NCBI GenBank assembly: GCA_964600645.1
Contig: CAZRJL010000025.1
Span: forward strand, 1 to 13,304
DNA length: 13,304 nucleotides
From: UBA12151 sp964600645
Lineage (GTDB): Bacteria > Patescibacteriota > Minisyncoccia > Moranbacterales > UBA9337
Direction of reading: 5' to 3'
Shown: positions 5,486 to 12,014 of the stretch, piece after piece
How positions within the stretch are numbered: position 1 is the first letter of the stretch
Layout: each line of letters begins with the position of its first letter
Program-made: the position numbers and the translations under genes
The notes under the pieces: model-generated
The model's database searches: none
Seen by the model: only the letters and a program-made list of their open reading frames with translations
What the model was told of the DNA's origin: nothing

Positions 5486-5495
5486 AGATATTTTT

Positions 5496-7334
5496 CTATT
5501 TATCTTCTGTTGCATCCTCTTCTTTTCCAATCAATTTATCATATTCTTCTTTTTCAATCGTTTCAACTTCCAGCAATTTGTCGGCAATCTTTTTAAGAAC
5601 GTCTTTCTTCTCGGTTAAAATATTTTCTGCTGTTTGCCTGGCGTTTTCAATAAATTTGGATACTTCCTTGTCAATTTCGTCCGCTGTTCTTTCTGAATAA
5701 TCTTTTTCTTCGCTTATTTCTCTACCAAGAAAAATCAATTCTTCTTTTTTTCCAAACGTGCGCGCTCCCAAATCGCTCATTCCATAGCGCGTCACCATAT
5801 TGCGTGCAGTATGAGTGGCTCGCTCCAAATCATTGGAAGCTCCGGTGGTGATATCGCCAAAGGTAAGTTTTTCACTCACATAGCCTCCGAGCAGAGTAGC
5901 CAACTCGTCAACAAAGTGCGCGCGGCTTTCCAATCGCTTGTCTTCTTGTGGGACTGACATTGTATATCCGCCGGCTCGTCCGCGGGAAATGATGGAAATT
6001 TTTTGCACCGGATCGGCATTTTCCAAACTGGAAGCAATCAGTGCGTGTCCGGCTTCGTGATAAGCAATAATTTCTTGTTCTTTTTTGTTGATAGCGCGAC
6101 TTTTTCTTTCCGGTCCGAGAATTACTTTTTCAATCGATTCGCGTAATTCCTGATTGCTGATCATTTTTTTATTTCGTCTGGTGGCTAGGATAGCAGCTTC
6201 ATTGAGAAGATTCGCCAAATCGGCTCCGGAAAATCCAGGAGTTCTTTGAGCGATAATTTTCAGATCAATACTTTCTTCCAGAGGCTTTCCTTTGCTGTGT
6301 ATTTTTAAAATAGCTTCTCTTTCTTTGATATCCGGCAAATCCATCGTCACGCGTCGGTCAAATCTTCCTGGGCGAAGTAGAGCAGGATCAAGAACGTCTG
6401 GGCGGTTGGTGGCGGCGATAACAATCACACTGGTATTGGTTTCAAAACCGTCCATTTCAACAAGAATTTGATTGAGTGTTTGTTCTCGTTCGTCGTGTCC
6501 TCCGCCAAGTCCGGCTCCGCGGTGTCTTCCGACGGCATCAATTTCATCAATAAAAACGATTGCGGGGGCATTCTTCTTGGCTTGTTTGAAAAGATCACGG
6601 ACACGGCTGGCTCCGACTCCGACAAACATTTCCACGAATTCGCTTCCACTGATATTGAAAAACGGAACTTGGGCTTCACCGGCGACGGCGCGGGACATCA
6701 GAGTTTTTCCGGTTCCCGGCGAACCAAGAAGGAGTACCCCTTTGGGAATTTTCGCGCCCATTTCCAAGAATTTTTTCGGGTGTTTGAGAAATTCAACGAT
6801 TTCCATTAATTCTTCTTTAGCTTCGGTGGCTCCGGCGACATCCGCAAAAGTAACGCGATTTTTTTTGTCTTTCGGGTCGACCATTCTGGCTCGGCTGGTG
6901 CCGAAAGAAAGCGCTTGGGAGTTTCCTCTTTGCGCTTGGCGCATCATAAACCACAAAAATCCGGCGATAAGAATAAATGGCAATAAAAACGGAAGAATGG
7001 CTGCCGCCCAAGCTGTGGCGCCGGAATCGGTTTTGATTTCCAGTTTTATTCCTTGAAGTTTTTCCGCGGATACTCCGTAGCTTGCAAGTGATTGGGTGAG
7101 GGAGGCATCTGTTTCTTTGATAGCCTTTTCTTTTGTTTTGTCGGAAAGTTCGATTTCAAGGTTGTTGTTTTTTATTACAATTGAAGAAACTTTTCCGTCG
7201 TTTATTTGGGTTGCCAATTCGCTTAATGAAATTTCTTTCGGTTTTTGAGCAGGAGAATTAAAGAGAGTTATAATTCCGAATGTTAGAAAAATAATTATTG
7301 CTATAATCCAAATGTTTTTTGTTAGCTTGTCCAT
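5496..7334 (-). CDS. ftsH: ATP-dependent zinc metalloprotease FtsH
   Basis: This is a 612-aa membrane-anchored AAA+ protease of usual length. Two membrane helices (about residues 8-26 and 108-131) flank an extracytoplasmic FtsH_ext domain. The AAA module has Walker A GSPGTGKT (204-211, Ser in place of the usual first Pro), Walker B VFIDEID (260-266), the pore-loop region around MFVGVG (236-241), and the second region of homology with RPGRFDRR (321-328). The peptidase domain has the zinc motif HEAGH (426-430) and a third ligand Asp in TGASNDLERAT (Asp502). The C-terminus is charged and coiled-coil-like (about 545-605). FtsH degrades misfolded membrane proteins and short-lived regulators as a hexamer. 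It follows tilS, a widely conserved neighbour, after a 165-bp gap containing a long stem-loop. No Shine-Dalgarno is obvious. Confidence 0.98.
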   Translation of the reverse strand: MDKLTKNIWIIAIIIFLTFGIITLFNSPAQKPKEISLSELATQINDGKVSSIVIKNNNLEIELSDKTKEKAIKETDASLTQSLASYGVSAEKLQGIKLEIKTDSGATAWAAAILPFLLPFILIAGFLWFMMRQAQRGNSQALSFGTSRARMVDPKDKKNRVTFADVAGATEAKEELMEIVEFLKHPKKFLEMGAKIPKGVLLLGSPGTGKTLMSRAVAGEAQVPFFNISGSEFVEMFVGVGASRVRDLFKQAKKNAPAIVFIDEIDAVGRHRGAGLGGGHDEREQTLNQILVEMDGFETNTSVIVIAATNRPDVLDPALLRPGRFDRRVTMDLPDIKEREAILKIHSKGKPLEESIDLKIIAQRTPGFSGADLANLLNEAAILATRRNKKMISNQELRESIEKVILGPERKSRAINKKEQEIIAYHEAGHALIASSLENADPVQKISIISRGRAGGYTMSVPQEDKRLESRAHFVDELATLLGGYVSEKLTFGDITTGASNDLERATHTARNMVTRYGMSDLGARTFGKKEELIFLGREISEEKDYSERTADEIDKEVSKFIENARQTAENILTEKKDVLKKIADKLLEVETIEKEEYDKLIGKEEDATEDK

Positions 7335-7377
7335 ATTTTATTTTTTTAGAATGTATACGTTTTTAATAATCCGAAGT

Positions 7378-7460
7378 GCTGATTTCTTGAAAAACATTTT
7401 TTCTTCGGCCCTTTCGAGGGACACGGGCAGCTGCGAAAAAACATTTTTCAAGAAATCAGC
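7378..7460. repeat. Long stem-loop / inverted repeat in the tilS-ftsH gap
   Basis: Arms at 7378-7403 and 7435-7460 are 26 nt each and complementary except for 2 central positions. Both outer ends read GCTGATTTCTTGAAAAA when read inward. The 31-nt centre is GC-rich and holds the small stem CCCT/AGGG around TTCG and the perfect palindrome GCAGCTGC (7427-7434). It lies 43 nt upstream of the ftsH ATG in the tilS-ftsH transcript. It may be a short mobile inverted-repeat element or an RNA structure that separates expression of the two genes. No T-run follows on either side, so simple termination is unlikely. Confidence 0.8.
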
Positions 7461-7499
7461 GAAGATATCAGGAAACGCGCAAATTCTTTTTAAGTTAAA

Positions 7500-8471
7500 T
7501 TATATTTTTATCAAAGTTAGTTTATCACCTTTTCGCTCAACTTTCAACCCTCCAAAGCTTGCTTGCTGGTTTTTGCTTTTTTGGCTGTTGGCAATTTTGA
7601 GCAGTTCCTCGATATTTCCCAGTTCAATGTTGTGTAATCCGGATAGCATGGAAATTGAATTTCGGAGTACTTGGCGTTGAAGAGAGAGAGACAGATTAAG
7701 CAGAATGGGTATTTTGATGACAATTTTTCCATTGCTTTCAGTTATTGTTTTGGAGCTTTCTTTGCGGGCGGAGCTTTGAATATATTCAAAATCATCGGAA
7801 ATTGTTTTGGCAAGTGATGATAGGTTTTTTTTGATGGAAATTTTGAAATTTTTTTCCAAATAAGGAATCAGATGGCGGCGGATTTTGTTGCGAAAAAAAA
7901 CAGTGTCCTTGTTGGACTTATCAATACGAAATGGGATGTTTTTTTCTTTCAAATATTTTTCAATTTCTTTGCGCGAAGTATCAAGCAGGGGGCGGATAAT
8001 ATTTTGGCTTTTGGCGGACATTGAGGCAAGTCCTTGCAGGCCGCTTCCACGCAAAATGCGCATCAAAACGGTTTCCGCTTGATCATCTTGATTGTGCGCT
8101 ACGGCGATGAGATTGAATTTTTTTTGCCGGCGGATTTTTTCAAAAAAAGAATAGCGGATTTGGCGCAGTTTGTTTTCCAGATTTTCTCCCGCCTTTGTTT
8201 TTGCTTGTTTTTTGGCGTTTGAGACATTGATAGGGAGAGAATATTTTTTTGCCAAGTTGCGGACATATTTTTCATCTCCATCACTTTCTTTACCGCGCAA
8301 TCCGTAATTTACATGGGCAATATGCAAGCGAAAATTATATTTAGGTGCCAGCGCCGCGAGAATATCTAAAAGGCAGACACTGTCCGGTCCGCCCGATACA
8401 GCGACGATAATTTTGTCGCCCTCTTTCCAAAGTTTTTTCCGGAAAGCTAAATTTTGAATGTTTTTGATCAT
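7500..8471 (-). CDS. tilS: tRNA(Ile)-lysidine synthase TilS
   Basis: This is a 323-aa N-type PP-loop ATPase. The ATP-binding motif SGGPDS sits at residues 26-31, followed by HVNYGLRG (53-60), the family segment AHNQDDQAETVLMRILRGSG (125-144) and RNKIRRHLIPYL (194-205). TilS attaches lysine to C34 of tRNA-Ile(CAU), changing its codon specificity from AUG to AUA, and is normally essential. The length is that of the shorter TilS forms, with a reduced C-terminal region compared with E. coli. The gene starts 16 nt after the stop of the guanylate kinase-like gene and precedes ftsH, a conserved pairing, so the three are probably one operon. No Shine-Dalgarno is seen before the ATG at 8471. Confidence 0.96.
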   Translation of the reverse strand: MIKNIQNLAFRKKLWKEGDKIIVAVSGGPDSVCLLDILAALAPKYNFRLHIAHVNYGLRGKESDGDEKYVRNLAKKYSLPINVSNAKKQAKTKAGENLENKLRQIRYSFFEKIRRQKKFNLIAVAHNQDDQAETVLMRILRGSGLQGLASMSAKSQNIIRPLLDTSRKEIEKYLKEKNIPFRIDKSNKDTVFFRNKIRRHLIPYLEKNFKISIKKNLSSLAKTISDDFEYIQSSARKESSKTITESNGKIVIKIPILLNLSLSLQRQVLRNSISMLSGLHNIELGNIEELLKIANSQKSKNQQASFGGLKVERKGDKLTLIKI

Positions 8472-8487
8472 TGCACAGGTCGTTAAT

Positions 8488-9084
8488 TTATTTCAATTCG
8501 TATCCTTCTTTCTTGAGAATTTCTTCTATTTGAGAAAATGTTTCATTTAATTTTCCTTCAGCATTTATTATTTTATAATCGTAATAATATTCTTCGGTGT
8601 CAATTTCTTTCTGAGCTTCTCCTAATCTTTTTTCCAGTTCTGTTTTATTCATTCCGGGATTTCTTTTTTGTATTCTTTTAGAGAGTATTTCTATAGAATC
8701 TGGTTTCAAAAATATCGTAGTTGCATTGTATTTTTCCTTGAAATATTTTGCGCCAACAATATCTACATTTACTATTATATTAAATCCTTTTGCTATTTTC
8801 TCATCCAACTGAGGCTTGTATGTTCCGTAATAAACATCCCGACTTTCAACGTAGGTATATTCTACTAAGTTGCCTTTTTTTATTTCTTGTTCAAATTCTT
8901 CTTTGGAAAAGAAATAATAAGCCCCTCCTTCTTTTTCATTTTCTCGTGGCAATCTGCTTGTGGCTGAGACTGATTCTTTGAATATTGGATATTTTTCCAT
9001 TATCATTCTGGTTATTGTTGTCTCTCCACTTCCCGTAGGTCCGCCTATAACTAGCACTTTTTTATATTGTGTATCTTTTTTCAT
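8488..9084 (-). CDS. Guanylate kinase-like protein with altered P-loop (Lys to Glu)
   Basis: This is a 198-aa protein of guanylate kinase length and layout: P-loop region GGPTGSGETT (14-23), GMP-binding SATSRLPRENE (40-50), YYFFSKEEF (56-64), NLVEYTYVESRDVYYGT (72-88) and a lid-type segment SKRIQKRN (135-142). Guanylate kinase phosphorylates GMP to GDP. The invariant Walker A lysine is replaced by Glu21; the codon is GAG, one transition from the Lys codon AAG. Without the lysine, ATP binding and phosphoryl transfer should be badly impaired, unless this is a sequencing error or a diverged homologue with another role. The GMP-site Arg and Tyr residues look intact. It is the first gene of the tilS-ftsH unit and has no clear Shine-Dalgarno. 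Confidence 0.85.
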   Translation of the reverse strand: MKKDTQYKKVLVIGGPTGSGETTITRMIMEKYPIFKESVSATSRLPRENEKEGGAYYFFSKEEFEQEIKKGNLVEYTYVESRDVYYGTYKPQLDEKIAKGFNIIVNVDIVGAKYFKEKYNATTIFLKPDSIEILSKRIQKRNPGMNKTELEKRLGEAQKEIDTEEYYYDYKIINAEGKLNETFSQIEEILKKEGYELK

Positions 9085-9090
9085 AGTTGG

Positions 9091-9098
9091 TATATAAT
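9091..9098. promoter_or_regulatory. Shared -10-like element between divergent kinase and small hypothetical gene
   Basis: TATATAAT (9091-9098) gives TATAAT on the plus strand (9093-9098) with a TGG just upstream of TATATA, as in an extended -10. Read on the minus strand it gives TATATA about 7 nt before the kinase ATG at 9084. No good -35 is visible for either direction. If it is used leftward, the kinase message would be nearly leaderless. Confidence 0.3.
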
Positions 9099-9135
9099 GT
9101 TTAATATAATTAACTTAATTATAAACAAAACGCGT

Positions 9136-9423
9136 ATGCCAGTAAATATGAACATTGTTTCCGGACCCGAGTACCAAGCAAGAAGAGAAGAGGAAAAAAG
9201 CGAGGGACATGAAATGGTTCAAAATGAGAGAATGAGAAAAAGAGCGGAAGAAATGGTTAATTCAGATCATGAATTAGCCGTAGAGATAAGAAACACAATG
9301 GAGGACGGCAGAGTTTATATCGGACTGAATGAAGAAGAAATTGGAAAATTAGCCGAGTCGGGATATGACAGAGAGCTCATAAAAATGATTGCCGAAGAGG
9401 TGGAAAAGAAAATCGTTCACTAG
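9136..9423 (+). CDS. Small hypothetical protein, 95 aa
   Basis: I do not recognise this protein. It is 95 residues, very charged (Glu/Lys/Arg-rich) and mostly helical, with no signal peptide or membrane segment. The C-terminal half has a regular pattern: VYIGLNEEEIGKLAESGYDRELIKMIAEEVEKK (60-92). A longer frame from 9067 would add hydrophobic residues encoded within the promoter-like region, so I prefer the ATG at 9136; ATG 9148 is also possible. No Shine-Dalgarno is seen. Support for a real gene is the amino-acid composition, the lack of a competing gene on the other strand and a perfect terminator 24 nt after the stop. It may be a small cytosolic or nucleic-acid-associated protein, but nothing in the sequence shows a function. 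Confidence 0.6.
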   Translation: MPVNMNIVSGPEYQARREEEKSEGHEMVQNERMRKRAEEMVNSDHELAVEIRNTMEDGRVYIGLNEEEIGKLAESGYDRELIKMIAEEVEKKIVH

Positions 9424-9446
9424 AATTATTTTGACAAGATGGAAAT

Positions 9447-9482
9447 AAAGCAAGGATAAATTCTAATTTATCCTTGCTTTTA
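9447..9482. terminator. Bidirectional terminator, perfect 16-bp stem
   Basis: AAAGCAAGGATAAATT (9447-9462) and AATTTATCCTTGCTTT (9465-9480) are exact reverse complements with CT between them, ending in TTTT on the plus strand. It sits between convergent genes ending at 9423 (+) and 9496 (-). The AT-rich upper stem and moderate GC content make it weaker than the terminator at 5020-5048. Confidence 0.82.
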
Positions 9483-9495
9483 TAATTTCCCTTTT

Positions 9496-10815
9496 TTATT
9501 CGGCTTCTTTTTCTTCTTTCTTTTCTTTCTTGCTGTCGCCTTCTTTTCCGTCCATCAAGATCAGTCCCATACGGTGGTTTTTCGGTTCGATGGAAAGAAT
9601 TTTCCAGTTGTAGCTTTCGCCGACTTTAATGGTGTTTTCCATTTTCTTTCCCGGGTGGGTTTCTTGGAATTCGCTAATATGAGCTAGTCCGTGGATATTG
9701 GAATCCAAATAAACAAAAGCTCCGAAGTGATTTATTTTATCAACCTTTCCTTTGTAAGTTTCTCCAACTTTGTATTTTCCTGCCGCTTCTTCCCATGGAT
9801 CTTTTTCCAAGGCGCGGATAGAAAGGGATATTCTGGTGTCATCAATCCCGATGATTTTGGCCTTAACCTTGTCGCCAACTTTGACTACCTCGCGAGGATT
9901 GTTGATAAGCTGCCATGCCAATTCGGAAATATGAACTAAACCTTCTAATTTGTCGCTGTCTTTTTTGCTGGCGGCTTTACTTTCCGGAAGGAATTTTATG
10001 AAAGCTCCGAAATCAACTACTCCGCTGATCTCGCCTTCGACGACGTCATCAATTTTGAGTTCGGAAATAACCTTTCTTTCTTTTTCGCTCATTGCCGCTT
10101 TTTCACTCACAATCAATTTTTCATCTTCGCGGTTGGTGTCGATTATTTTTACGGAGAATTCATTTCCCACATAGGCCTTGAGAAGTTCGAGAATACGGTT
10201 TTTGTTTCCATCTTCAACGCGCGGGTAATGTTCGCTGGAAAGCTGGGAAACAGGCAAAAATCCTTTGATTCCGTTGAGTTCCACCATAAGCCCTCCTTTG
10301 TTGGCGTCCAAAATTTTAACCGAGAGAACTTCTTGAGTGTCGCGTTTGGATTCAAGATCGTCCCATGATCTTTCGTGAGACGCTTCGCGAATGGAAAGTT
10401 CAATGAAGCCGTCTTCGTTTTCCATATCGATTATTGTCGCGCTGATTTTGTCTCCGGGTTTGAGTTTTTTGGAAAGCCCCATTCCGTCGCGAGACTCTTT
10501 TCCCAGAACGATTCCGGTTCCGATTGCTCCCAAATCCAAAAGCACAAGGCTTGATGACGCTTCAATCACAATTCCTTCCAGTGTATCTCCAAGTTCCGGA
10601 ATTTCAATCGGATTTTCGGAAAGAAGTTTTCCCATCGGAGAAGAGTCTTCTTCTTGTTCGGTTGCGACAACCTTTTTAGGGGCTGATTTTTTCGCTACTT
10701 TTTCTTCTTTTTTACTTGTTGTTTTTTTCTCTGCTTTGACTGTTTTGGATTTGACGGTGGTTTTGATTTTATCCACTTCTTCCGCCAATTTGTCCAGAAT
10801 ATTTTTCTTAGGCAT
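9496..10815 (-). CDS. rpsA: 30S ribosomal protein S1
   Basis: This is a 439-aa protein with four S1 RNA-binding (OB-fold) repeats at about residues 75-145, 160-240, 256-335 and 350-422. Typical landmarks are VDFGAFIKF (267-275) with GLVHISEL in repeat 3, and INHFGAFVYL (361-370) with GLAHISEF in repeat 4. Repeat 3 carries a Lys/Ser-rich insertion at 278-289. The N-terminus (1-50) and the C-terminus (424-439) are highly charged and probably disordered. S1 binds mRNA on the small ribosomal subunit and helps initiate translation. A longer frame from 10923 adds an unlikely hydrophobic leader; the ATG at 10813-10815 gives the MPKK start. No Shine-Dalgarno precedes it. Four repeats rather than six is common outside Proteobacteria. 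Confidence 0.93.
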   Translation of the reverse strand: MPKKNILDKLAEEVDKIKTTVKSKTVKAEKKTTSKKEEKVAKKSAPKKVVATEQEEDSSPMGKLLSENPIEIPELGDTLEGIVIEASSSLVLLDLGAIGTGIVLGKESRDGMGLSKKLKPGDKISATIIDMENEDGFIELSIREASHERSWDDLESKRDTQEVLSVKILDANKGGLMVELNGIKGFLPVSQLSSEHYPRVEDGNKNRILELLKAYVGNEFSVKIIDTNREDEKLIVSEKAAMSEKERKVISELKIDDVVEGEISGVVDFGAFIKFLPESKAASKKDSDKLEGLVHISELAWQLINNPREVVKVGDKVKAKIIGIDDTRISLSIRALEKDPWEEAAGKYKVGETYKGKVDKINHFGAFVYLDSNIHGLAHISEFQETHPGKKMENTIKVGESYNWKILSIEPKNHRMGLILMDGKEGDSKKEKKEEKEAE

Positions 10816-10972
10816 TTTATTGAATGTTTTGGCAATTGCGCTACTTTGCCATTTAAGTATTAAAAGCGCATAAAACAAAAATTCCCGTTCAATATATGAT
10901 AGGGGAATTATCAAGAAAACCAAAGAGATTAAATCATCTCAATATTCAATTTTCTTAATAATTATTTCTGTA
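10816..10972 (-). promoter_or_regulatory. Long 5' leader of rpsA with several inverted repeats
   Basis: The predicted start near 10972 leaves a leader of about 157 nt. It contains GAGAT/ATCTC (10925-10929 and 10936-10940) and AATTCCC/GGGAATT (10880-10886 and 10903-10909, 16 nt apart). Leader-mediated autoregulation of S1 is known in E. coli; here it is only a possibility. Confidence 0.35.
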
Positions 10973-10978
10973 TAAATC

Positions 10979-11007
10979 AGTATATATCAAGATGGGTATT
11001 TTGTAAA
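10979..11007 (-). promoter_or_regulatory. Sigma-70 promoter for rpsA
   Basis: On the minus strand TTTACA (11002-11007) and TATACT (10979-10984) are separated by exactly 17 nt. Each box matches the consensus at 5 of 6 positions. It lies between the stop of the TrmB-like gene (11071) and rpsA. Confidence 0.7.
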
Positions 11008-11070
11008 GAGATGTAAAATATTCAAAAATTTTGATAGAAATAAATAGTCGTTTATTTTATTTTGTATTTT

Positions 11071-11793
11071 TTAAGAAATTCCTTTCCAACACATTTTAAA
11101 AATCATCCGCATTGCCGAAGAAATAACCTCCGATTCGATGATAATGGCCATTTTGTCTTTAATGGAAAATATGGCCGCGCGATTGGCGTAAATATTTATT
11201 TCAATTTTAAAAGGATATTCGTCAGCGTTGATCAATTTTGTTCTTCGTAATTGCCGACTGTCATTTTTCACAAATTTCGCGGTATCCTGATCGTTTGGCA
11301 CAATAAGAGTCTGCATAATTTTTTTTCGCATTCTTTTGGTAATATAATTTCCGCACTCTTTTATGCTGAAAAGTTTAGTTATTTCTCCCGAAGCCCAGCC
11401 AAACACTTCACTCCCTGGATAATTCAATGAATCTTCATAAGCTTTTAAAATTCCTTCTCTGTCTTGATAAAACCAAACTTTAGGCTTGATTTCGTTCACA
11501 TTATTAATCGACATCAGTTGTGGCATCAATTGTTCCAATATTTCCTCTCTTTTTTTAAATAACTTTTTCAATTCCTGCGGATCAAGAGCCACAAACATTT
11601 TTCTTTTACCTTGCGAGGTTGTTTTGATATATCCGGCGTGTATCATTTCGTCAATATTTTCATAAACTGTCGTTCTTTTGATGCCGGTTTTTCTGGCAAC
11701 TTCAATTATACTGGTTTTTCCCAGCTCAAGACAAGCCAAATATATCTTGGCATGCTTTTCTTCTATTCCTATTTGCTTGAGAACATCTAGCAT
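11071..11793 (-). CDS. TrmB-family transcriptional regulator
   Basis: This is a 240-aa protein. Residues 1-65 form a TrmB-type winged helix: LKQIGIEEKHAKIYLACLELG (5-25), then the helix-turn-helix IIEVARKTGIKRTTVYENIDEMIHAGYI (29-56). A short helical linker (72-97) leads to a sensor-like domain with VWFYQDREGILKAYEDSL (106-123) and FGWASGEITKLF (131-142), ending in an IYANRAAIFSIKDKMAIII strand and a MRMIFKMCW helix. Family members often sense sugars or other small ligands. The frame extends upstream to 11895, but the ATG at 11793 gives the standard N-terminus and lies about 31 nt after a perfect promoter start. No Shine-Dalgarno is visible. It is divergent from the radical SAM gene, and dyads overlap both promoters, so control of both is likely. 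It resembles the regulator at 2116-2907. Confidence 0.88.
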   Translation of the reverse strand: MLDVLKQIGIEEKHAKIYLACLELGKTSIIEVARKTGIKRTTVYENIDEMIHAGYIKTTSQGKRKMFVALDPQELKKLFKKREEILEQLMPQLMSINNVNEIKPKVWFYQDREGILKAYEDSLNYPGSEVFGWASGEITKLFSIKECGNYITKRMRKKIMQTLIVPNDQDTAKFVKNDSRQLRRTKLINADEYPFKIEINIYANRAAIFSIKDKMAIIIESEVISSAMRMIFKMCWKGIS

Positions 11794-11803
11794 ATTTTTG
11801 CAA

Positions 11804-11824
11804 ATCGTCGCTTTTTCCGACGAT
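11804..11824 (-). promoter_or_regulatory. Hairpin/dyad at the 5' end of the TrmB-like gene mRNA
   Basis: ATCGTCG (11804-11810) and CGACGAT (11818-11824) form a perfect 7-bp stem with a 7-nt loop. The outer base falls at the predicted transcription start (about 11824). It could protect the mRNA 5' end or act as an operator at +1. Confidence 0.6.
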
Positions 11825-11830
11825 GTATTT

Positions 11831-11859
11831 ATTATATTATATTTTGATAAACTTGTCAA
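11831..11859 (-). promoter_or_regulatory. Perfect consensus promoter for the TrmB-like gene
   Basis: On the minus strand TTGACA (11854-11859) and TATAAT (11831-11836) are exact consensus boxes with a 17-nt spacer. An imperfect dyad overlaps the -35: ATTTTGATAA (11841-11850) and TTGTCAATAA (11853-11862), pairing at 7 of 10 positions, suggests autoregulation. Confidence 0.82.
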
Positions 11860-11910
11860 TAAAAGCCAGTAGAAGCCTATTTTCAGAAATAACAAAAAAC
11901 ATAATCGGAT

Positions 11911-11933
11911 ATTTTGACATTTTATGTAAAAAT
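11911..11933. promoter_or_regulatory. Candidate operator: 23-bp dyad over the radical SAM gene -35 box
   Basis: ATTTTGACAT (11911-11920) and ATGTAAAAAT (11924-11933) are inverted repeats matching at 9 of 10 positions around TTT. The dyad covers the TTGACA box of the radical SAM promoter, a position where binding would repress. It shares the ATTTTGAC half-site with the dyad at 2076-2100. Confidence 0.6.
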
Positions 11934-11941
11934 AGCATAAT
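11914..11941 (+). promoter_or_regulatory. Sigma-70 promoter for the radical SAM gene
   Basis: TTGACA (11914-11919, perfect) and CATAAT (11936-11941, 5 of 6) are separated by 16 nt. The predicted start near 11948 gives a leader of about 66 nt ending in a good Shine-Dalgarno. Confidence 0.75.
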
Positions 11942-11946
11942 AAACA

Positions 11947-11972
11947 ATCAAGCTTAATTAATATGGCTTGAT
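11947..11972 (+). promoter_or_regulatory. Hairpin/dyad at the 5' end of the radical SAM mRNA
   Basis: ATCAAGC (11947-11953) and GCTTGAT (11966-11972) form a perfect 7-bp stem with a 12-nt loop, starting at the predicted transcription start. This mirrors the 5' hairpin of the divergent TrmB-like transcript. Confidence 0.55.
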
Positions 11973-12014
11973 AAGTATTCTTAAAAACTCAACCCCAAGC
12001 ATAAGGAGAAAGAT

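Noticed and set aside
6472..7056. Plus-strand reading frame of 194 codons
   Set aside because: Fully inside ftsH on the opposite strand, which has all catalytic motifs; the frame has no recognisable domain.
10816..10923. N-terminal extension of ribosomal protein S1
   Set aside because: It would add a hydrophobic, non-conserved leader; the MPKK start at 10815 is the natural one.
11794..11895. N-terminal extension of the TrmB-like regulator
   Set aside because: It would run through the perfect promoter and the 5' hairpin; the winged helix starts right after the ATG at 11793.
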